64,000 bases of DNA from Solirubrobacter deserti (GTDB taxonomy: Bacteria; Actinomycetota; Thermoleophilia; Solirubrobacterales; Solirubrobacteraceae). Numbering within the stretch: position 1 is the stretch's first letter; every line of letters starts with the position of its first letter. This document shows positions 45,077-54,773 of this stretch, piece by piece. Below the pieces are notes generated by a model that did no database searches, had not been told where the DNA came from, and saw only the letters and a program-made list of their open reading frames with translations. The translations under genes and the position numbers were made by a program. The stretch is from assembly GCF_003344625.1 (NCBI RefSeq), contig NZ_QPKJ02000010.1:77513-141512 (forward strand). The letters run 5' to 3'.

Positions 45077-45098
45077 GTCTCCTCCCACGGGAGGAGAC
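45077..45098. promoter_or_regulatory. Perfect 22-bp palindrome between kinase and MMPL genes
   Basis: GTCTCCTCCC and GGGAGGAGAC are perfect 10-bp arms with a 2-nt centre (AC). Just upstream CCTCC and GGAGG (45058-45075) make a second imperfect copy. It lies 55 bp before the kinase start and 59 bp before the MMPL start, as expected of a response-regulator operator. Confidence 0.6.
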
Positions 45099-45156
45099 CG
45101 AGGATCCGTCGAGCGGACGTTTCGCGCGGACTGGAGCCGATCTAGCTTCGCCGATC

Positions 45157-47349
45157 ATGCGAACGACACCGATCTCTCCGCCGCCGATCGACCGCACCGG
45201 ACGCTGGCTCGCGGCCCTCACCCAGTGGGTGCTCGCCCACAAGCGCCTGGTCGCGGTCGGCTGGCTCGCGCTCACCTTGCTCGGGTTCTACGGGTCCACG
45301 CAGGTCACCGGCGCGCTCGACGAGAACTTCACGATGCCCGACAGCGCGAGCACCGTCACGAACGAGCGGATCGTCAGTCGGTTCGACTCGGGCGGGGCGA
45401 CCCCGCCGCTCGTCGCCGTCGTCACGCTGCCACCCGGCACGACGGCAAGCTCGGCGGCGGTCCGTGCCGACCTGCGCGCGCTCGAGCGGGACATGGCGCG
45501 CGCCGTCCCCGGCGCGCGCATCGCGTCCTTCGGCTCCACATCCGAGTCGGCCTACGTCTCAGAGGACGGCCGCACCACGTTCGCGATCGTGCATCCGCCG
45601 TCGGCCGCGGTCGGCGACAACGGCCCGAGCGGAAGCGAGATCAGCGAAGAGACGCTGGCGCGCGCCGAGCAGGCCGCCGCCGACGCGCGCGTGGGCGGCG
45701 CCGAGGTACGGCTCACGGGGAACGCCCTGCTGGCCAGCGAGGCGCCAGGCGAAAGCGGTCCCGCCTTCCTGAGCGAGACGCTCCTCGCCGGCGTCGGCGC
45801 ACTGATCGTGCTGGTGTTCGTCTTCGCGTCCGCACTCGCCCTCGTGCCGCTGCTGATGGCGATCGTCGCGATCCCGGTCACACTGCTGGCCGTCTGGGGG
45901 CTCACCGCGCTGACCGAGGTCAACCTGGTCGTCGTCTTCCTCGTCTCGCTGATCGGCCTCGGCGTCGCGATCGACTACGCGCTCCTGGTCGTCATGCGCT
46001 GGCGCGAGGAACGCGACCGCGGGTTGAGCAACGAGCAGGCGATCGTGCACGCCGCCGGAACCGCCGGGCGCGCCGTGCTGTTCAGCGGCACCACCGTGGC
46101 GATCGGACTGCTCGCCGCGCTGGTGCTGCCCGTGCCGTTCCTGCGCTCGATGGGCTTCGGCGGCCTGCTCATCCCGCTCGCGTCCGTCGCCGTCGCGCTC
46201 ACGCTGCTGCCCGTCGTGCTCGCCACGGTCGGACCGGTCGCCGACGCCCGCCGGCTGCGCCGCACCGACCGCGCCGAGCGACACTGGGCCGCCTGGGCGC
46301 GCCTCGTCATCGGCAACCGTGTCGCCGCCACGCTCGGCGGCGCCGCCCTGCTCGTCGCGCTCTGCGTGGCCGCGCAGGGCATCCTCCTCGGCAGCCCCGA
46401 GGCCCGCTCACTCGGCGGCACCGGCGCCCCCAAGGCCGCGCTCGAGCAACTCGAGCGCTCCGGCATCGGCGCGGCGCCGCTCACGCCGGTCGAGGTCCTC
46501 ACCCCGGCCAACCGCGCGGCCGACACCGTCGCCCGCCTCGCCGCAGTCGACGGCGTCCGCGCCGCGAGCGCACCCGGTGGCGCATGGCGAGCCGGCGATC
46601 AAGCCGTCGTCGAGGTCCTCACCCGCAGCGACACGAACTCGCAGGCGGGACGCGCGGCGATCGGCGCCCTGCGCACCGCCGCCGCCACGCTACCGGCGAC
46701 GACCATCGGCGGCAGCACCGCGCAGACGATCGACTTCATCGACGGCGTCTACGGCTCGTTCCCGCTGATGCTCGCGCTGATCTCGATCGTCACGTTCGTG
46801 CTGCTCGCACGAGCGTTCCGCTCCATCGTGCTGCCGGCGAAGGCGATCGCGATGAACCTGCTGTCCGTCTTCGCGACCTGGGGCGTGATGACGCTCGTCT
46901 GGCAGCACGGCGTCGGCACCGAGCTGGTGTTCGGCGTCGGCCCCGACGGAGCGGTGCAGTCGTGGGCACCGGTGATCGTCTTCGCGTTCATCTACGGGCT
47001 CTCGATGGACTACGAGGTGTTCATCCTCGCCAGGATGCGCGAGGAATACGACCGCACCGGCTCCACCGACGAGGCGGTCGTGCGCGGGATGGCCGGCACC
47101 GGGCGGCTCGTGACCAGCGCGGCGCTGATCGTCTTCCTCGCGTTCGCCTCGATGGCGACCGCCGGCGACAGAGACCTGCAGGTGCTTGCCACCGGACTCG
47201 CCGCAGGCGTCCTGATCGACGCGCTCATCGTACGCTCGCTGCTCGTCCCCGCCACCGTCTCGTGGCTCGGCCGCTGGAACTGGTGGATGCCCGAGCGTGG
47301 CCGACGGCTCCTGCGCCTGCCCGCGATCACGCCGGCGGCCGAATCGTGA
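45157..47349 (+). CDS. MMPL/RND-family transporter
   Basis: 730 aa, about 12 membrane segments in two repeats each with a large external domain. The proton-relay regions are visible: GLGVAIDYALLVVMRWREER in the first half and GLSMDYEVFILARMREEYDR in the second. This family exports lipids or drugs in actinobacteria. ATG start 31 bp after a possible TAGCTT -10 box region; regulated probably by the adjacent two-component pair. Confidence 0.9.
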   Translation: MRTTPISPPPIDRTGRWLAALTQWVLAHKRLVAVGWLALTLLGFYGSTQVTGALDENFTMPDSASTVTNERIVSRFDSGGATPPLVAVVTLPPGTTASSAAVRADLRALERDMARAVPGARIASFGSTSESAYVSEDGRTTFAIVHPPSAAVGDNGPSGSEISEETLARAEQAAADARVGGAEVRLTGNALLASEAPGESGPAFLSETLLAGVGALIVLVFVFASALALVPLLMAIVAIPVTLLAVWGLTALTEVNLVVVFLVSLIGLGVAIDYALLVVMRWREERDRGLSNEQAIVHAAGTAGRAVLFSGTTVAIGLLAALVLPVPFLRSMGFGGLLIPLASVAVALTLLPVVLATVGPVADARRLRRTDRAERHWAAWARLVIGNRVAATLGGAALLVALCVAAQGILLGSPEARSLGGTGAPKAALEQLERSGIGAAPLTPVEVLTPANRAADTVARLAAVDGVRAASAPGGAWRAGDQAVVEVLTRSDTNSQAGRAAIGALRTAAATLPATTIGGSTAQTIDFIDGVYGSFPLMLALISIVTFVLLARAFRSIVLPAKAIAMNLLSVFATWGVMTLVWQHGVGTELVFGVGPDGAVQSWAPVIVFAFIYGLSMDYEVFILARMREEYDRTGSTDEAVVRGMAGTGRLVTSAALIVFLAFASMATAGDRDLQVLATGLAAGVLIDALIVRSLLVPATVSWLGRWNWWMPERGRRLLRLPAITPAAES

Positions 47350-47735
47350 CTACCAGCTCGGGTCGTGCACCCGGCAACACGCACTAAGCCTTCGATTGCG
47401 CGCGGGTGTTGTACGGCGGCCTGCCCGAAATCGCCGGCGGCCTTCCGTGAGCGCGAGTCACTTGCGGCGGCCAACGGTCAGTGGTGGCATCGCGCGTGCG
47501 GCGCTTGCGCGAGGACCCAAGGAAGAGCGGACCGTCGATAACCGCTTCCACTTGGGTCCTGAGCAGTCCGCGGGCTTTGCCGCAGCTGCCGTTGCGCGCT
47601 CGAGTGTCCGATCACGCGCGCCTCGGGCGGCTGACCCGACGGGCGGGTGTCCTGTGCCCCCTGATGATCCTGATGCACGTGCTCGTCGACGATCAGCGTC
47701 TTAGCCGTCGGCCGGCGGAGCGCTTCGGCCGCTCG
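47350..47735. other. Gap between the MMPL gene and the accessory region
   Basis: 386 bp without a convincing gene on either strand. It holds the first copy of the dispersed element inside a long hairpin (47512-47560). The accessory-type DNA begins here. Confidence 0.6.
47512..47560 (+). repeat. Dispersed element copy 1 inside a nested hairpin
   Basis: AGGACCCAAG (47512-47521) and CTTGGGTCCT (47551-47560) are perfect 10-bp arms. Inside them GAA-GA-GCGG pairs with CCGC-TTC, leaving ACCGTCGATAA as an 11-nt loop. The loop and right arm (CCGTCGATAACCGCTTCC) are a divergent copy of the TCGTCGA-N4-CGCTACTTC element found downstream. Confidence 0.55.
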
Positions 47736-48224
47736 CTATGAACTCAGGAAGCGGAGCCGACCGCGTTGGTTGTCGCGACTGAGCCAGCCATCGGCTTTCT
47801 GTTCGGCGATGAAACGTTCGAGGCGCTGCTTCTCGTGAGCGGGAAGCAGCGCCGCCGCTGCATTGAACGCCTGCACCGCGTCCTCGCTGCCATGAGCGAG
47901 CTGCCCCAGGACATCGCCGGCCCTCGTCTCCGTCCGTTCGAGCACACCGCTGATCGCCTCCGCGATCAGGCGCCCCCGGCGATCGTCGTCTACCCGAAGA
48001 AGCGTCTGGTGCACGGTCTCGTAAGCGCCGTAGTCCTCTTGGTCAATCAGCGTCTCGAGGACGGCGTGAAAGAACCTGTCGTCCTCGTCGCCCCGTAGCA
48101 TTTCGAGCATCTCGATCAACCGCAGAAAGCGACGTTCGCCGACAACGGCATCGCCTCCATCGCCGTCCTGCGCAATCACAGCTACGTCGCGCAGTTCCTG
48201 TCGCCACCGATCGAAGTCGTCCAC
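47736..48224 (-). CDS. Hypothetical protein, alpha-helical
   Basis: 162 aa from GTG 48224 (an upstream open frame overlaps the preceding gene and is not used). No family recognised. Acidic, helical, repeat-like (FLRLIEMLEMLRGDEDDRFF, LETLIDQEDYGAYETVHQ, GEQLAHGSEDAVQAF-like), reminiscent of immunity-type or HEAT-like proteins, but this is only an impression. It follows the frameshifted gene by 36 nt and is probably co-transcribed. Confidence 0.55.
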   Translation of the reverse strand: MDDFDRWRQELRDVAVIAQDGDGGDAVVGERRFLRLIEMLEMLRGDEDDRFFHAVLETLIDQEDYGAYETVHQTLLRVDDDRRGRLIAEAISGVLERTETRAGDVLGQLAHGSEDAVQAFNAAAALLPAHEKQRLERFIAEQKADGWLSRDNQRGRLRFLSS

Positions 48225-48259
48225 TTCGGCGAGTATGCCGCTCCGGCTCCGTGTGCCGC

Positions 48260-49716
48260 TCAACAGGCGGCCCAGTCGTGGGAAAGTTCGCCGTCGTGAA
48301 GGGACATCGCCAGTGCGGCGGAGTGCGCCTCCGTCGAAAAGGACCATTCGCCGACGCAAGGTGCTCGGTGGTCCTGAGGGAGCCTCTCGTCGACAGACAC
48401 CACTTCCGCGGCGCGCCATCGGGCCGGCTGTTCTTGCTCCGCGGGCGGGAGCGTGACTTCGAGCAAGTACTGCGGTTGCTGGTCGCGGCGAGCGAGTCGG
48501 GCGTGCAGGACCACAAACTCTCCGCGGAAACTCGCAGCCTCCACGGTCGTCGCGTACGGCCCCGCAGGGAGAGTGCCGACGCGTCCTGTCCGATGAGAAC
48601 GGTGAGGCCGTCCGCGCCGGGCTGCAGCCAGGCGACCAGAACTGCGATGGAGGGGACCCGGGAGCGCCCGGCCTCGTGGATGCGCTCGAGTCGGTCCTCG
48701 TTCCCGGCGTCTAGCCGGACGCGGCTCCAGCGGTCCGTGAGCGGCAGCACGTAGAACGCCGGCGCCGGCGGTTCGAGCCACTCCGGCCGAGACGGGGCAT
48801 CAAGCTCGTGGTCGCGGATCGCTCGGGCTACGCCGATGCCGACGCGGCCCAGCGTCTTCAGGCCCTCGACCCTGGCGTCGCGGCGGTCGGCGGATGTGTC
48901 CCACAGGTGGTCGAGCGAGTGTTCGACCGCGGACGGGCTCATCGTCGCTCCGCGCCGCGCCAGTTCTCGTTCGAGCAGCGCACGCAACTCGTCCCGATCA
49001 CGCCCGCGGCCGGCGGCCTTGACCGCGCTCACCGCCGCGCGCTGGGCCCGACCTTCGGCCAGGGTCTTCCTGAACGAGGGCCGCTTGCCGTCCAGCTGCG
49101 ACGGTGGAGGCGCGGAGGGCAGCAGCGCATCGTCGCCACGACTGTCGATCCAGCGGCGCAGCTGGAAGGCCGTGCGTTGCTCCTCGCGGGCGAACGAACC
49201 CGTGCCCGGGACCGGCTCGTAGCGCGCGAGCGCGACGGCCGCCTCGTCGAAGCGCCCGGCAGCCGCCAAGAGCGCGGGCCGCTGGAGACCGCTCACCACC
49301 TCGAGCAGCGCGTCAAGACTCATGCTCGGCTCGGCGCCCTCGATCAGCGTCGCGAGCTGCTCCACCGCGGCCGGAACGTCATCCGGCGTGGAGATCTCGA
49401 GAAAGTCCTCTACCTGGTCGTCGCTCGTTTCCACCAGCGCCAGCGCGAACCGCTCCCCGAGCAGCGGCCACCAGCGCCGCAACGGCTCGTACGTAACGCC
49501 GAAGCGGATGCCGGAGATCGCGACCGGCAAAGAGTCCGGGATCGACACGGGCTCGGTCACCTCGGCCGTCACTGCCATTCCGCCCTCCAGCGGCCGCACG
49601 AACCCAGCCACGGACAACCCACCGGTCCAGGTGACCTCCCGCCAGCCCGCCCCGGCCAGCCGCTCCGTCAGACCTTGCCGCAGCGCTGCGCGCAATTCGT
49701 CCGCTTTGCGTCCCAT
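48260..49716 (-). pseudogene. Hypothetical protein with a single frameshift
   Basis: ATG 49716 behind AAGGGA. The first frame runs coherently to DGLTVLIGQDASALSL (about 48575) and then turns Arg-rich; the neighbouring frame carries on sensibly with PAGPYATTVEAASFRGEF, through QQPQYLLEVTLPPAEQEQ to a stop at 48260. Total 1457 nt is one short of a multiple of three, so one base is lost at about 48560-48590. Restored length about 485 aa. No domain recognised. Confidence 0.65.
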
Positions 49717-49875
49717 TCCCTTTCATCCTCCCAACTCGGGCCGCGCTCCGCGCGACATCCGCAACGAGCGAGCCGGCCCGGACAGCAGCTGGCCTGCGGC
49801 GCGCAGCTCCACAGACGCCTCGACGCAGGCCACGAGACGCTCCCATCTCCCTGTGAGCGTCAGTTGAAGGCGCCG

Positions 49876-49898
49876 ATTCGTCGAGAAAGACCACGTTG
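49876..49898 (+). repeat. Dispersed element copy 2 (degenerate)
   Basis: ATTCGTCGAGAAAGACCACG: the left half TTCGTCGAGAAA is conserved, the right half is not. AGGCG and CGCCT flank it. Located in the gap before the small membrane-protein gene at 49971. Confidence 0.4.
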
Positions 49899-49970
49899 CG
49901 TCGCCTCGGTGAAGGAATGAGGTAGCGCCCTTTGACGTGGGACGTGCCGGCTCGAGGGTAGGTTCCCGGT

Positions 49971-50276
49971 ATGTCTTCAGCGGGCGGGAGGGGGCCGGCG
50001 CCTCGTCCTCGGTGGGGCGCACGCATACTCGTCGCGGTCGCAGGTGCTTTGCTGCTGGTTTACGGGGCGTTGACGCTCTTTGTTGCATCGGCTTGGGGTC
50101 CGGGCAACAGCGACGAACTGGTGCATGGCGGGCCAGCACTGATCCCCTGGTACGGGCTCTCCGCGGTTGGGACGTTGGCCGCGGTCGCCAGTCTTGCGTT
50201 CGTGCCGTACCCGCGGATCGCTCGGTGGGCTTTTGCTCACTGCAACGACGAGCCATCGGCTGGACGGCGCTCCTAG
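49971..50276 (+). CDS. Small membrane protein, hypothetical
   Basis: 101 aa with two hydrophobic segments (ILVAVAGALLLVYGALTLFV; GLSAVGTLAAVASLAFV) joined by a short external loop and flanked by Arg-rich ends. No family recognised. It is the only gene between element copies 2 and 3. Confidence 0.55.
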   Translation: MSSAGGRGPAPRPRWGARILVAVAGALLLVYGALTLFVASAWGPGNSDELVHGGPALIPWYGLSAVGTLAAVASLAFVPYPRIARWAFAHCNDEPSAGRRS

Positions 50277-50664
50277 TTGCCGGCACAGACTGAGCCGAAC
50301 CCGAACCAATCCTGATCCGCGCCGCATGACTCGCGTGACTCGCACTCTCGGCTTACACAACCGTCATGCGCCCGATGAAGGGCGGCGACCGATCCAAGCG
50401 GGAGTCGGCCAGGCGAAACGCGCGGAACCGTCGAGAACCTACTTCGCCGCTTCCGCGGTGCGCGGCCGTGAGGTTTCGCTGAACTGCACGGTCGAATCTC
50501 AAGGCCTCGGACACCGGTCTGGCGCTCCGTCACCGGCTTGCGAACCAATCGCCTCTGAGCCGCATGGTGGTCCGCCACGATCTCGAAGGTCCTTCGATCC
50601 TCGAGCGCGGCGTTCATTTGAGCCGTTCGCGAGTCGTCGACGACGTGCGGCCGCACCGCGCTGG
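50277..50664. other. Gap containing element copy 3
   Basis: 388 bp with no convincing gene. Contains element copy 3 and its flanking inverted repeats. The rest shows no recognised site. Confidence 0.5.
50412..50457 (+). repeat. Dispersed element copy 3 with flanking inverted repeats
   Basis: CGTCGAGAACCTACTTCG (50429-50446) matches the consensus with a 2-nt shortening. Two alternative stems enclose it: GGCGAA (50412-50417) with TTCGCC (50443-50448), and CGCGGAA (50421-50427) with TTCCGCG (50451-50457). Confidence 0.55.
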
Positions 50665-50961
50665 CTATGTGGCTGGCCCGATCACGAGCGAAATGCGGCC
50701 GCTCCCGCTGAGCCCGACGCGCACGAGCCGGTCCCCTACCGGTACGTCCGCTAGCACGCAGAAGCCGGTGCTGACCTGCGTTAGCGACACCGCCTGCTCG
50801 AGCGCCCGGCCGAGCTCGTCGATCTGCTCGGGCGTGGCGACGAGATCGTCGAGCACATCGCCGTGGGCAACCGTCACCCGCAGGTGTCCCGAATCGGTGG
50901 GTGTGATGTGCAGAAGCTCCACGTCACCGTAATCATCGGCAGCATCCGTGTGATCCTGCAC
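50665..50961 (-). CDS. Small hypothetical protein
   Basis: 98 aa from GTG. Acidic N-terminus and a compact alternating pattern (HLRVTVAHGDVLDDLVATPE, ALEQAVSLTQVSTGFCVLAD, RISLVIGPAT) consistent with a small folded protein. No family recognised. Lies next to the 3' end of the decayed IS110. Confidence 0.5.
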   Translation of the reverse strand: MQDHTDAADDYGDVELLHITPTDSGHLRVTVAHGDVLDDLVATPEQIDELGRALEQAVSLTQVSTGFCVLADVPVGDRLVRVGLSGSGRISLVIGPAT

Positions 50962-50990
50962 CTGCTGGCCCCTTCGTCGATAAGTTGCTC

Positions 50991-52075
50991 CTATGTCAAG
51001 CAGGCAACGTTCGGGAGTGCGGTGACCGGCGTCGGGGCTGGGTCGTCGGGCGGTTCGCTGAGCAGGCGGTGGAAGCGTCGGGCGAGGTAGCGCTTGAGGC
51101 AGCGGATGGAATCTTTGCGGGTCTTGCCCTCGGCGATCTTGCGTTCCAGGTAGGCGCGCGTTTCGGGGTCGCGTTGAGCGCGGGGTGATGGCGATGGTGT
51201 GCAGTGCCCGGTTGAGTTGGCGATCGCCGCCGCGGTGTAGTCGGTGGCGGTCGCGTTGGCCGGAGGAGACCGGGATTGGGGCGGTGCCGGCCTGGCGGGC
51301 GAAGCGGGCGTCGGTGTCGAAGCGCTCGGCACCGGCAGTGCGGCCGATCAGGGTCGCGGCCGTTAACGTGCCGCAGCCGAGCTCAGCGAGCAGGCGAGGG
51401 CGATAGGCGCGGACCAGGGTGCGCAGTTGGGCTTCGATGTCGTTGGCTTGGCGCGTGAGTTGCCGGATCGAGATGGCGAGTTGGCGCGCGATCCGTACTC
51501 GTGCTTGGCTGGCAGGCAGCCGTTGCAGCTTGCGAGCGATCTTTCAAGCCACACCGGGTGATCGAGGCATCGGGCGGGCACCTGCGCTTCAAGCTGCGGG
51601 CACAGGTCGACGAGATGCCAGCGCAGCCGGTTCACGATGCGTGTGCGCTCGGCGACCAGGTCGTTGCGGTGATCGGCGAGCAGGCGGATCTCCATCGCGC
51701 GCTCATCCAGAAAGGCCGCGGGAAAGTGCTCAACGCCTCGCGCAGCACTGCACGCGCGACCGCCAGCGCGTCGATTTCGTCCGACTTGCCGGGACGACGC
51801 TCAGCCTCGCGCGCCTGCCCCATCAGCTGCGGGGCGACCCGAACCACACGCTCGCCGGCTGCGATCAGCGCGAGCTCGAGTCGACCGGAGACGTGACGGC
51901 AGTCCTCGATCGCCCACACGCGCTCCTCATCGAGGCCGCGCGCTCACCGCAGCGCCTGCAGATGCCCAGGCTCATCAGCGGTGATCGAGCGCTGTCCGCG
52001 GACGGTGCCGCTGCCGGCGTCAACCGCCGCCAGCGCATGCGTGCGCTTGTGAGTGTCGGCACCGAGCACGATCAT
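50991..52075 (-). mobile_element. Decayed IS110-family insertion sequence (transposase pseudogene)
   Basis: The transposase begins ATG 52075 (IVLGADTHKRTHALAAVDAG, with the DEDD first Asp) and continues VWAIEDCRHVSGRLELALIA, AERRPGKSDEIDALAVARAV, MEIRLLADHRNDLVAERTRI, LLAELGCGTLTAATLIGRTA, GTAPIPVSSG and TRAYLERKIAEGKTRKDSIR. It is broken by an in-frame TGA (51946-51944, where Trp is expected), a frameshift near 51720, another near 51540 and one near 51190. IS110 elements lack terminal inverted repeats, so ends are approximate. Not functional. Confidence 0.85.
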
Positions 52076-52779
52076 CGACCACCGTCCCTTCGAGAGCTGA
52101 CCGCCAGACAGACCACCGACGGATAGACCTCAGTGAGGGCACGATTGCCAGGCTCCTATCGAGTCACGCCAGTGATCCTCGGGCAGCGACGGACGACATG
52201 ACTTTTCCTAGCCAGACTCGCGTCGACTCGCTATTTCAGAGTCAGTCCGTCGCCCTCCCGAGACCCAACCGAGTCCACCGGACAGACCGCCGGACCCTCG
52301 GCGACGATGACACTGACGCGCTATTTCGTTGCCGAGTCCGCGCGGTAGGTCGCGATGAGCTCGATGCGACCGACGATGTGGTCGTTGAATACCGACAGCG
52401 GGATGAGAGTAACGAGTACGGCGTGCTGGTGCTCGTCAATCACCGACTGCAGCAACTTCGGCGACTGCACGGATGGAAGGTGTACGTGCTGAACGCGCGG
52501 TCGCCCCTTCGGGGCTCCGACAGACATTGCGCTCGCTCCCCGGGCTGACGAGAGCCGCCGTCGGCAGCCGGGCGGCCCGGCTGCGGCGGCCCGCGGACCG
52601 CACCGCGCACTGACAGCCGGCCAGTCGTCGGTTTCGGACTCGAGCCTGTTTGCTTTGCGACAACTCAGTCGATCAGGAGCTCAGAATTGGGTTAAGGTTC
52701 GTGCGGGCCGGCTGGCTGGCGCTTGAGCGGGTGGCAGAACCTTCTGCGGCGGCACATCTTCCTAGGAACGGGATGGTCG
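52076..52779. other. Gap after the IS110 relic
   Basis: 704 bp with little coding evidence. A 68-codon frame on the minus strand (52527-52321; LLQSVIDEHQHAVLVTLIPL, HIVGRIELIATYRADSATK) may be a gene fragment; confidence is low. Two CGCTATTTC segments (52223 and 52318) faintly recall the right half of the dispersed element. A strong hairpin sits at 52564-52584. Confidence 0.45.
52564..52584. terminator. GC-rich hairpin
   Basis: GCAGCCGGG and CCCGGCTGC are perfect 9-bp arms around CGG. No T-tract. Could be a terminator upstream of the secreted lectin gene. Confidence 0.5.
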
Positions 52780-54615
52780 ATGGGATCTGTGACTTCGGTG
52801 GGCACGGGCGGCGAGGGGAACCTCAGCAGGCGGCTCGCCGGTACCGCGGCGGCGTTGACGCTGGCGGTAGCCGTGCTGGCCAGTGCGGGAGCGGCGAGCG
52901 CTCGGGCGCAGCTGTTCTGGGTGAATGCCGGAGGGTCGGCCCTAGGGCGCGCGAACCTCGATGGCAGCGGCGCCGATCATCGGTGGCTGCCCGTTCCGGA
53001 TGGCAGCCAACGAGGCGTTCCGTTCATGCGAACGGTGGCGGTAAGCACCAGTCACGTGTACTGGAGCAATAGCCGCGTGGGCATCGGGCGCGCGAACCTG
53101 GACGGTAGCGGCGCGAACTCGCAGTTCATCCCCACCTCCAACGCGTTCGGGGTGGCCGTCGATGGCACGTACGTGTACTGGTCCAGCTCCGGGGCGATCG
53201 GGCGGGCCAAGCTGGATGGCAGCGAGGTCGACCCGACATTCATCACCGGGGTCGCCGCAAGCGGATTGGCGGTTGACGGCACGCACATCTTCTGGGCCAG
53301 GAATACCAACCCCGGCACGATCGGGCGGGCGAACCTGGACGGCAGCGGAGCCGATCCGAATTTCATCCAGACCGATCGGCTCGGGGTTGAGAGCGTGGCC
53401 GTCGACGACGCTCACGTGTACTGGACGGTCTCCACCGCGAAGCGCATCGGGCGCGCCAACCTCGACGGCAGCGCCGTCGATCTGGACTTCATTGCCTCCG
53501 TCGGCAGCCCGGCCGCGGTAGCGGTGGACGACGCCCACCTGTACTGGACGACGAGCGGTCCCAACTCAATCGGACGAGCTGAAGTCGACGGCAGCGGAGG
53601 CGAGGAGACCTTCATCGCCCCACCCACCACCGGCTCGTTCCTTCCTTTCGGAATCGCCGTCAAGCCCACGACGGAGCCGTCGGTGCCGACAGGTTGGCAG
53701 ACGCTGCGCTTTGCGCATAGCGAGCACGGGTTAACTGTGAGCGGCGCCAGCGAGGCGCCGGGCGCGGCGATCCTGCAGTGGCCGGTGAGCACGGGCGACT
53801 ACCACTCACAGTGGCAACTGAAGCTCCGCGGCGAGCGCGGCTTCGAGGTCGTCAACCGCCACAGTGGACAGTGTTTGGACATCTGGTCCGAGCGTCCTGG
53901 CGCGCTGTTGCAGTGGCCGTGCGACGGCGGACTGGGTCAGCGCTGGGAGTTCGAGACGGCCGCTCCAGACGGTTCCCATCGGACGCTCAAGAACGTTTAC
54001 AGCGGCCTCGTGGTCAACCAGGCCGGAGCCACCAGTGCACGAGGGGGCGCGGTGATCCAGTGGCCGCGGACGCAGGGAGCAGCCAACGAGCAGTTGTCCA
54101 TCACGCCGGCACCGAGCGGGGGCCCGACGTCTGGGCCGACGCCCACTCCAGCCCAGACCTCCACCGAAGTGCCAACCGGGTGGGTGTCGCTGGGTTTCCT
54201 GCACAGCGGCCAGGCGCTGAGCGTGAGCGACGCGAGCGCCGAACGGGGAGCGCCACTCGAGCAGCGCCCATTTGTCGTGAACGCAACTCACTCGCAGTGG
54301 AAGCTGGTCCCTGTGGACCAACGAGGCTTTGAGATCGTCAACCGCTCCTCCGGCCAGTGCCTGGACATCTGGTCAGAGGAACCTGGAGCGCTGCTGCAGT
54401 GGCCCTGTCACGGCGGGCTCGGACAGCGATGGGAATTCGACGCGGCCGCCTCGGGACCATTCTTCAGCGTCGTGAAAAACGTGTACAGCGGCTTGGTCCT
54501 CAACCAAGCGGGTGCCACGACCGCACCGGGCGGCGCTGTTTTCCAGTGGCACCAGACGCCCGCAGACAACGAACGTCTTGTCATCGCACCCGCACCACAA
54601 CCGGGCCGCCGCTAG
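52780..54615 (+). CDS. Secreted beta-propeller protein with two ricin-type lectin domains
   Basis: 611 aa from ATG 52780. Signal peptide with a hydrophobic core (TAAALTLAVAVLASAGA). Residues about 40-300 hold six to seven repeats of about 45 aa, each with VYW or LYW and IGRANLDGSG(A), the LY/YWTD-like propeller repeat. After a linker come two beta-trefoil lectin domains (about 310-455 and 475-610), each with the pattern SGQCLDIWSExPGALLQWPC and GLGQRWEF (QxW motifs). Likely binds a glycan at the cell surface. A Pro/Thr linker (about 455-475) separates the two lectins. Precedes a Ser/Thr kinase gene. Confidence 0.8.
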   Translation: MGSVTSVGTGGEGNLSRRLAGTAAALTLAVAVLASAGAASARAQLFWVNAGGSALGRANLDGSGADHRWLPVPDGSQRGVPFMRTVAVSTSHVYWSNSRVGIGRANLDGSGANSQFIPTSNAFGVAVDGTYVYWSSSGAIGRAKLDGSEVDPTFITGVAASGLAVDGTHIFWARNTNPGTIGRANLDGSGADPNFIQTDRLGVESVAVDDAHVYWTVSTAKRIGRANLDGSAVDLDFIASVGSPAAVAVDDAHLYWTTSGPNSIGRAEVDGSGGEETFIAPPTTGSFLPFGIAVKPTTEPSVPTGWQTLRFAHSEHGLTVSGASEAPGAAILQWPVSTGDYHSQWQLKLRGERGFEVVNRHSGQCLDIWSERPGALLQWPCDGGLGQRWEFETAAPDGSHRTLKNVYSGLVVNQAGATSARGGAVIQWPRTQGAANEQLSITPAPSGGPTSGPTPTPAQTSTEVPTGWVSLGFLHSGQALSVSDASAERGAPLEQRPFVVNATHSQWKLVPVDQRGFEIVNRSSGQCLDIWSEEPGALLQWPCHGGLGQRWEFDAAASGPFFSVVKNVYSGLVLNQAGATTAPGGAVFQWHQTPADNERLVIAPAPQPGRR

Positions 54616-54773
54616 ACGTCTGGTCTTCCCCGCTTTCCGGAAACGACGGGCGTGACAGGCGCTGCTGCGAACGGGCACGGAACGACGCCGAACCTTTCGA
54701 TCATGAAGCGCCAGAACAGAGGAACCGCGGCGCCGCAGCCCTGCAATGCGGACGCTCCGGGTAACAGAGCGCT

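Noticed and set aside
48260..49716. Programmed ribosomal frameshift
   Set aside because: No slippery sequence or downstream structure seen at the joint; a simple 1-nt loss explains it.
52198..52548. Plus-strand frame of 116 codons after the IS110 relic
   Set aside because: No ribosome binding site or recognisable pattern and Arg/Asp-rich; the opposite-strand 68-codon frame looks at least as likely, and neither is firm.
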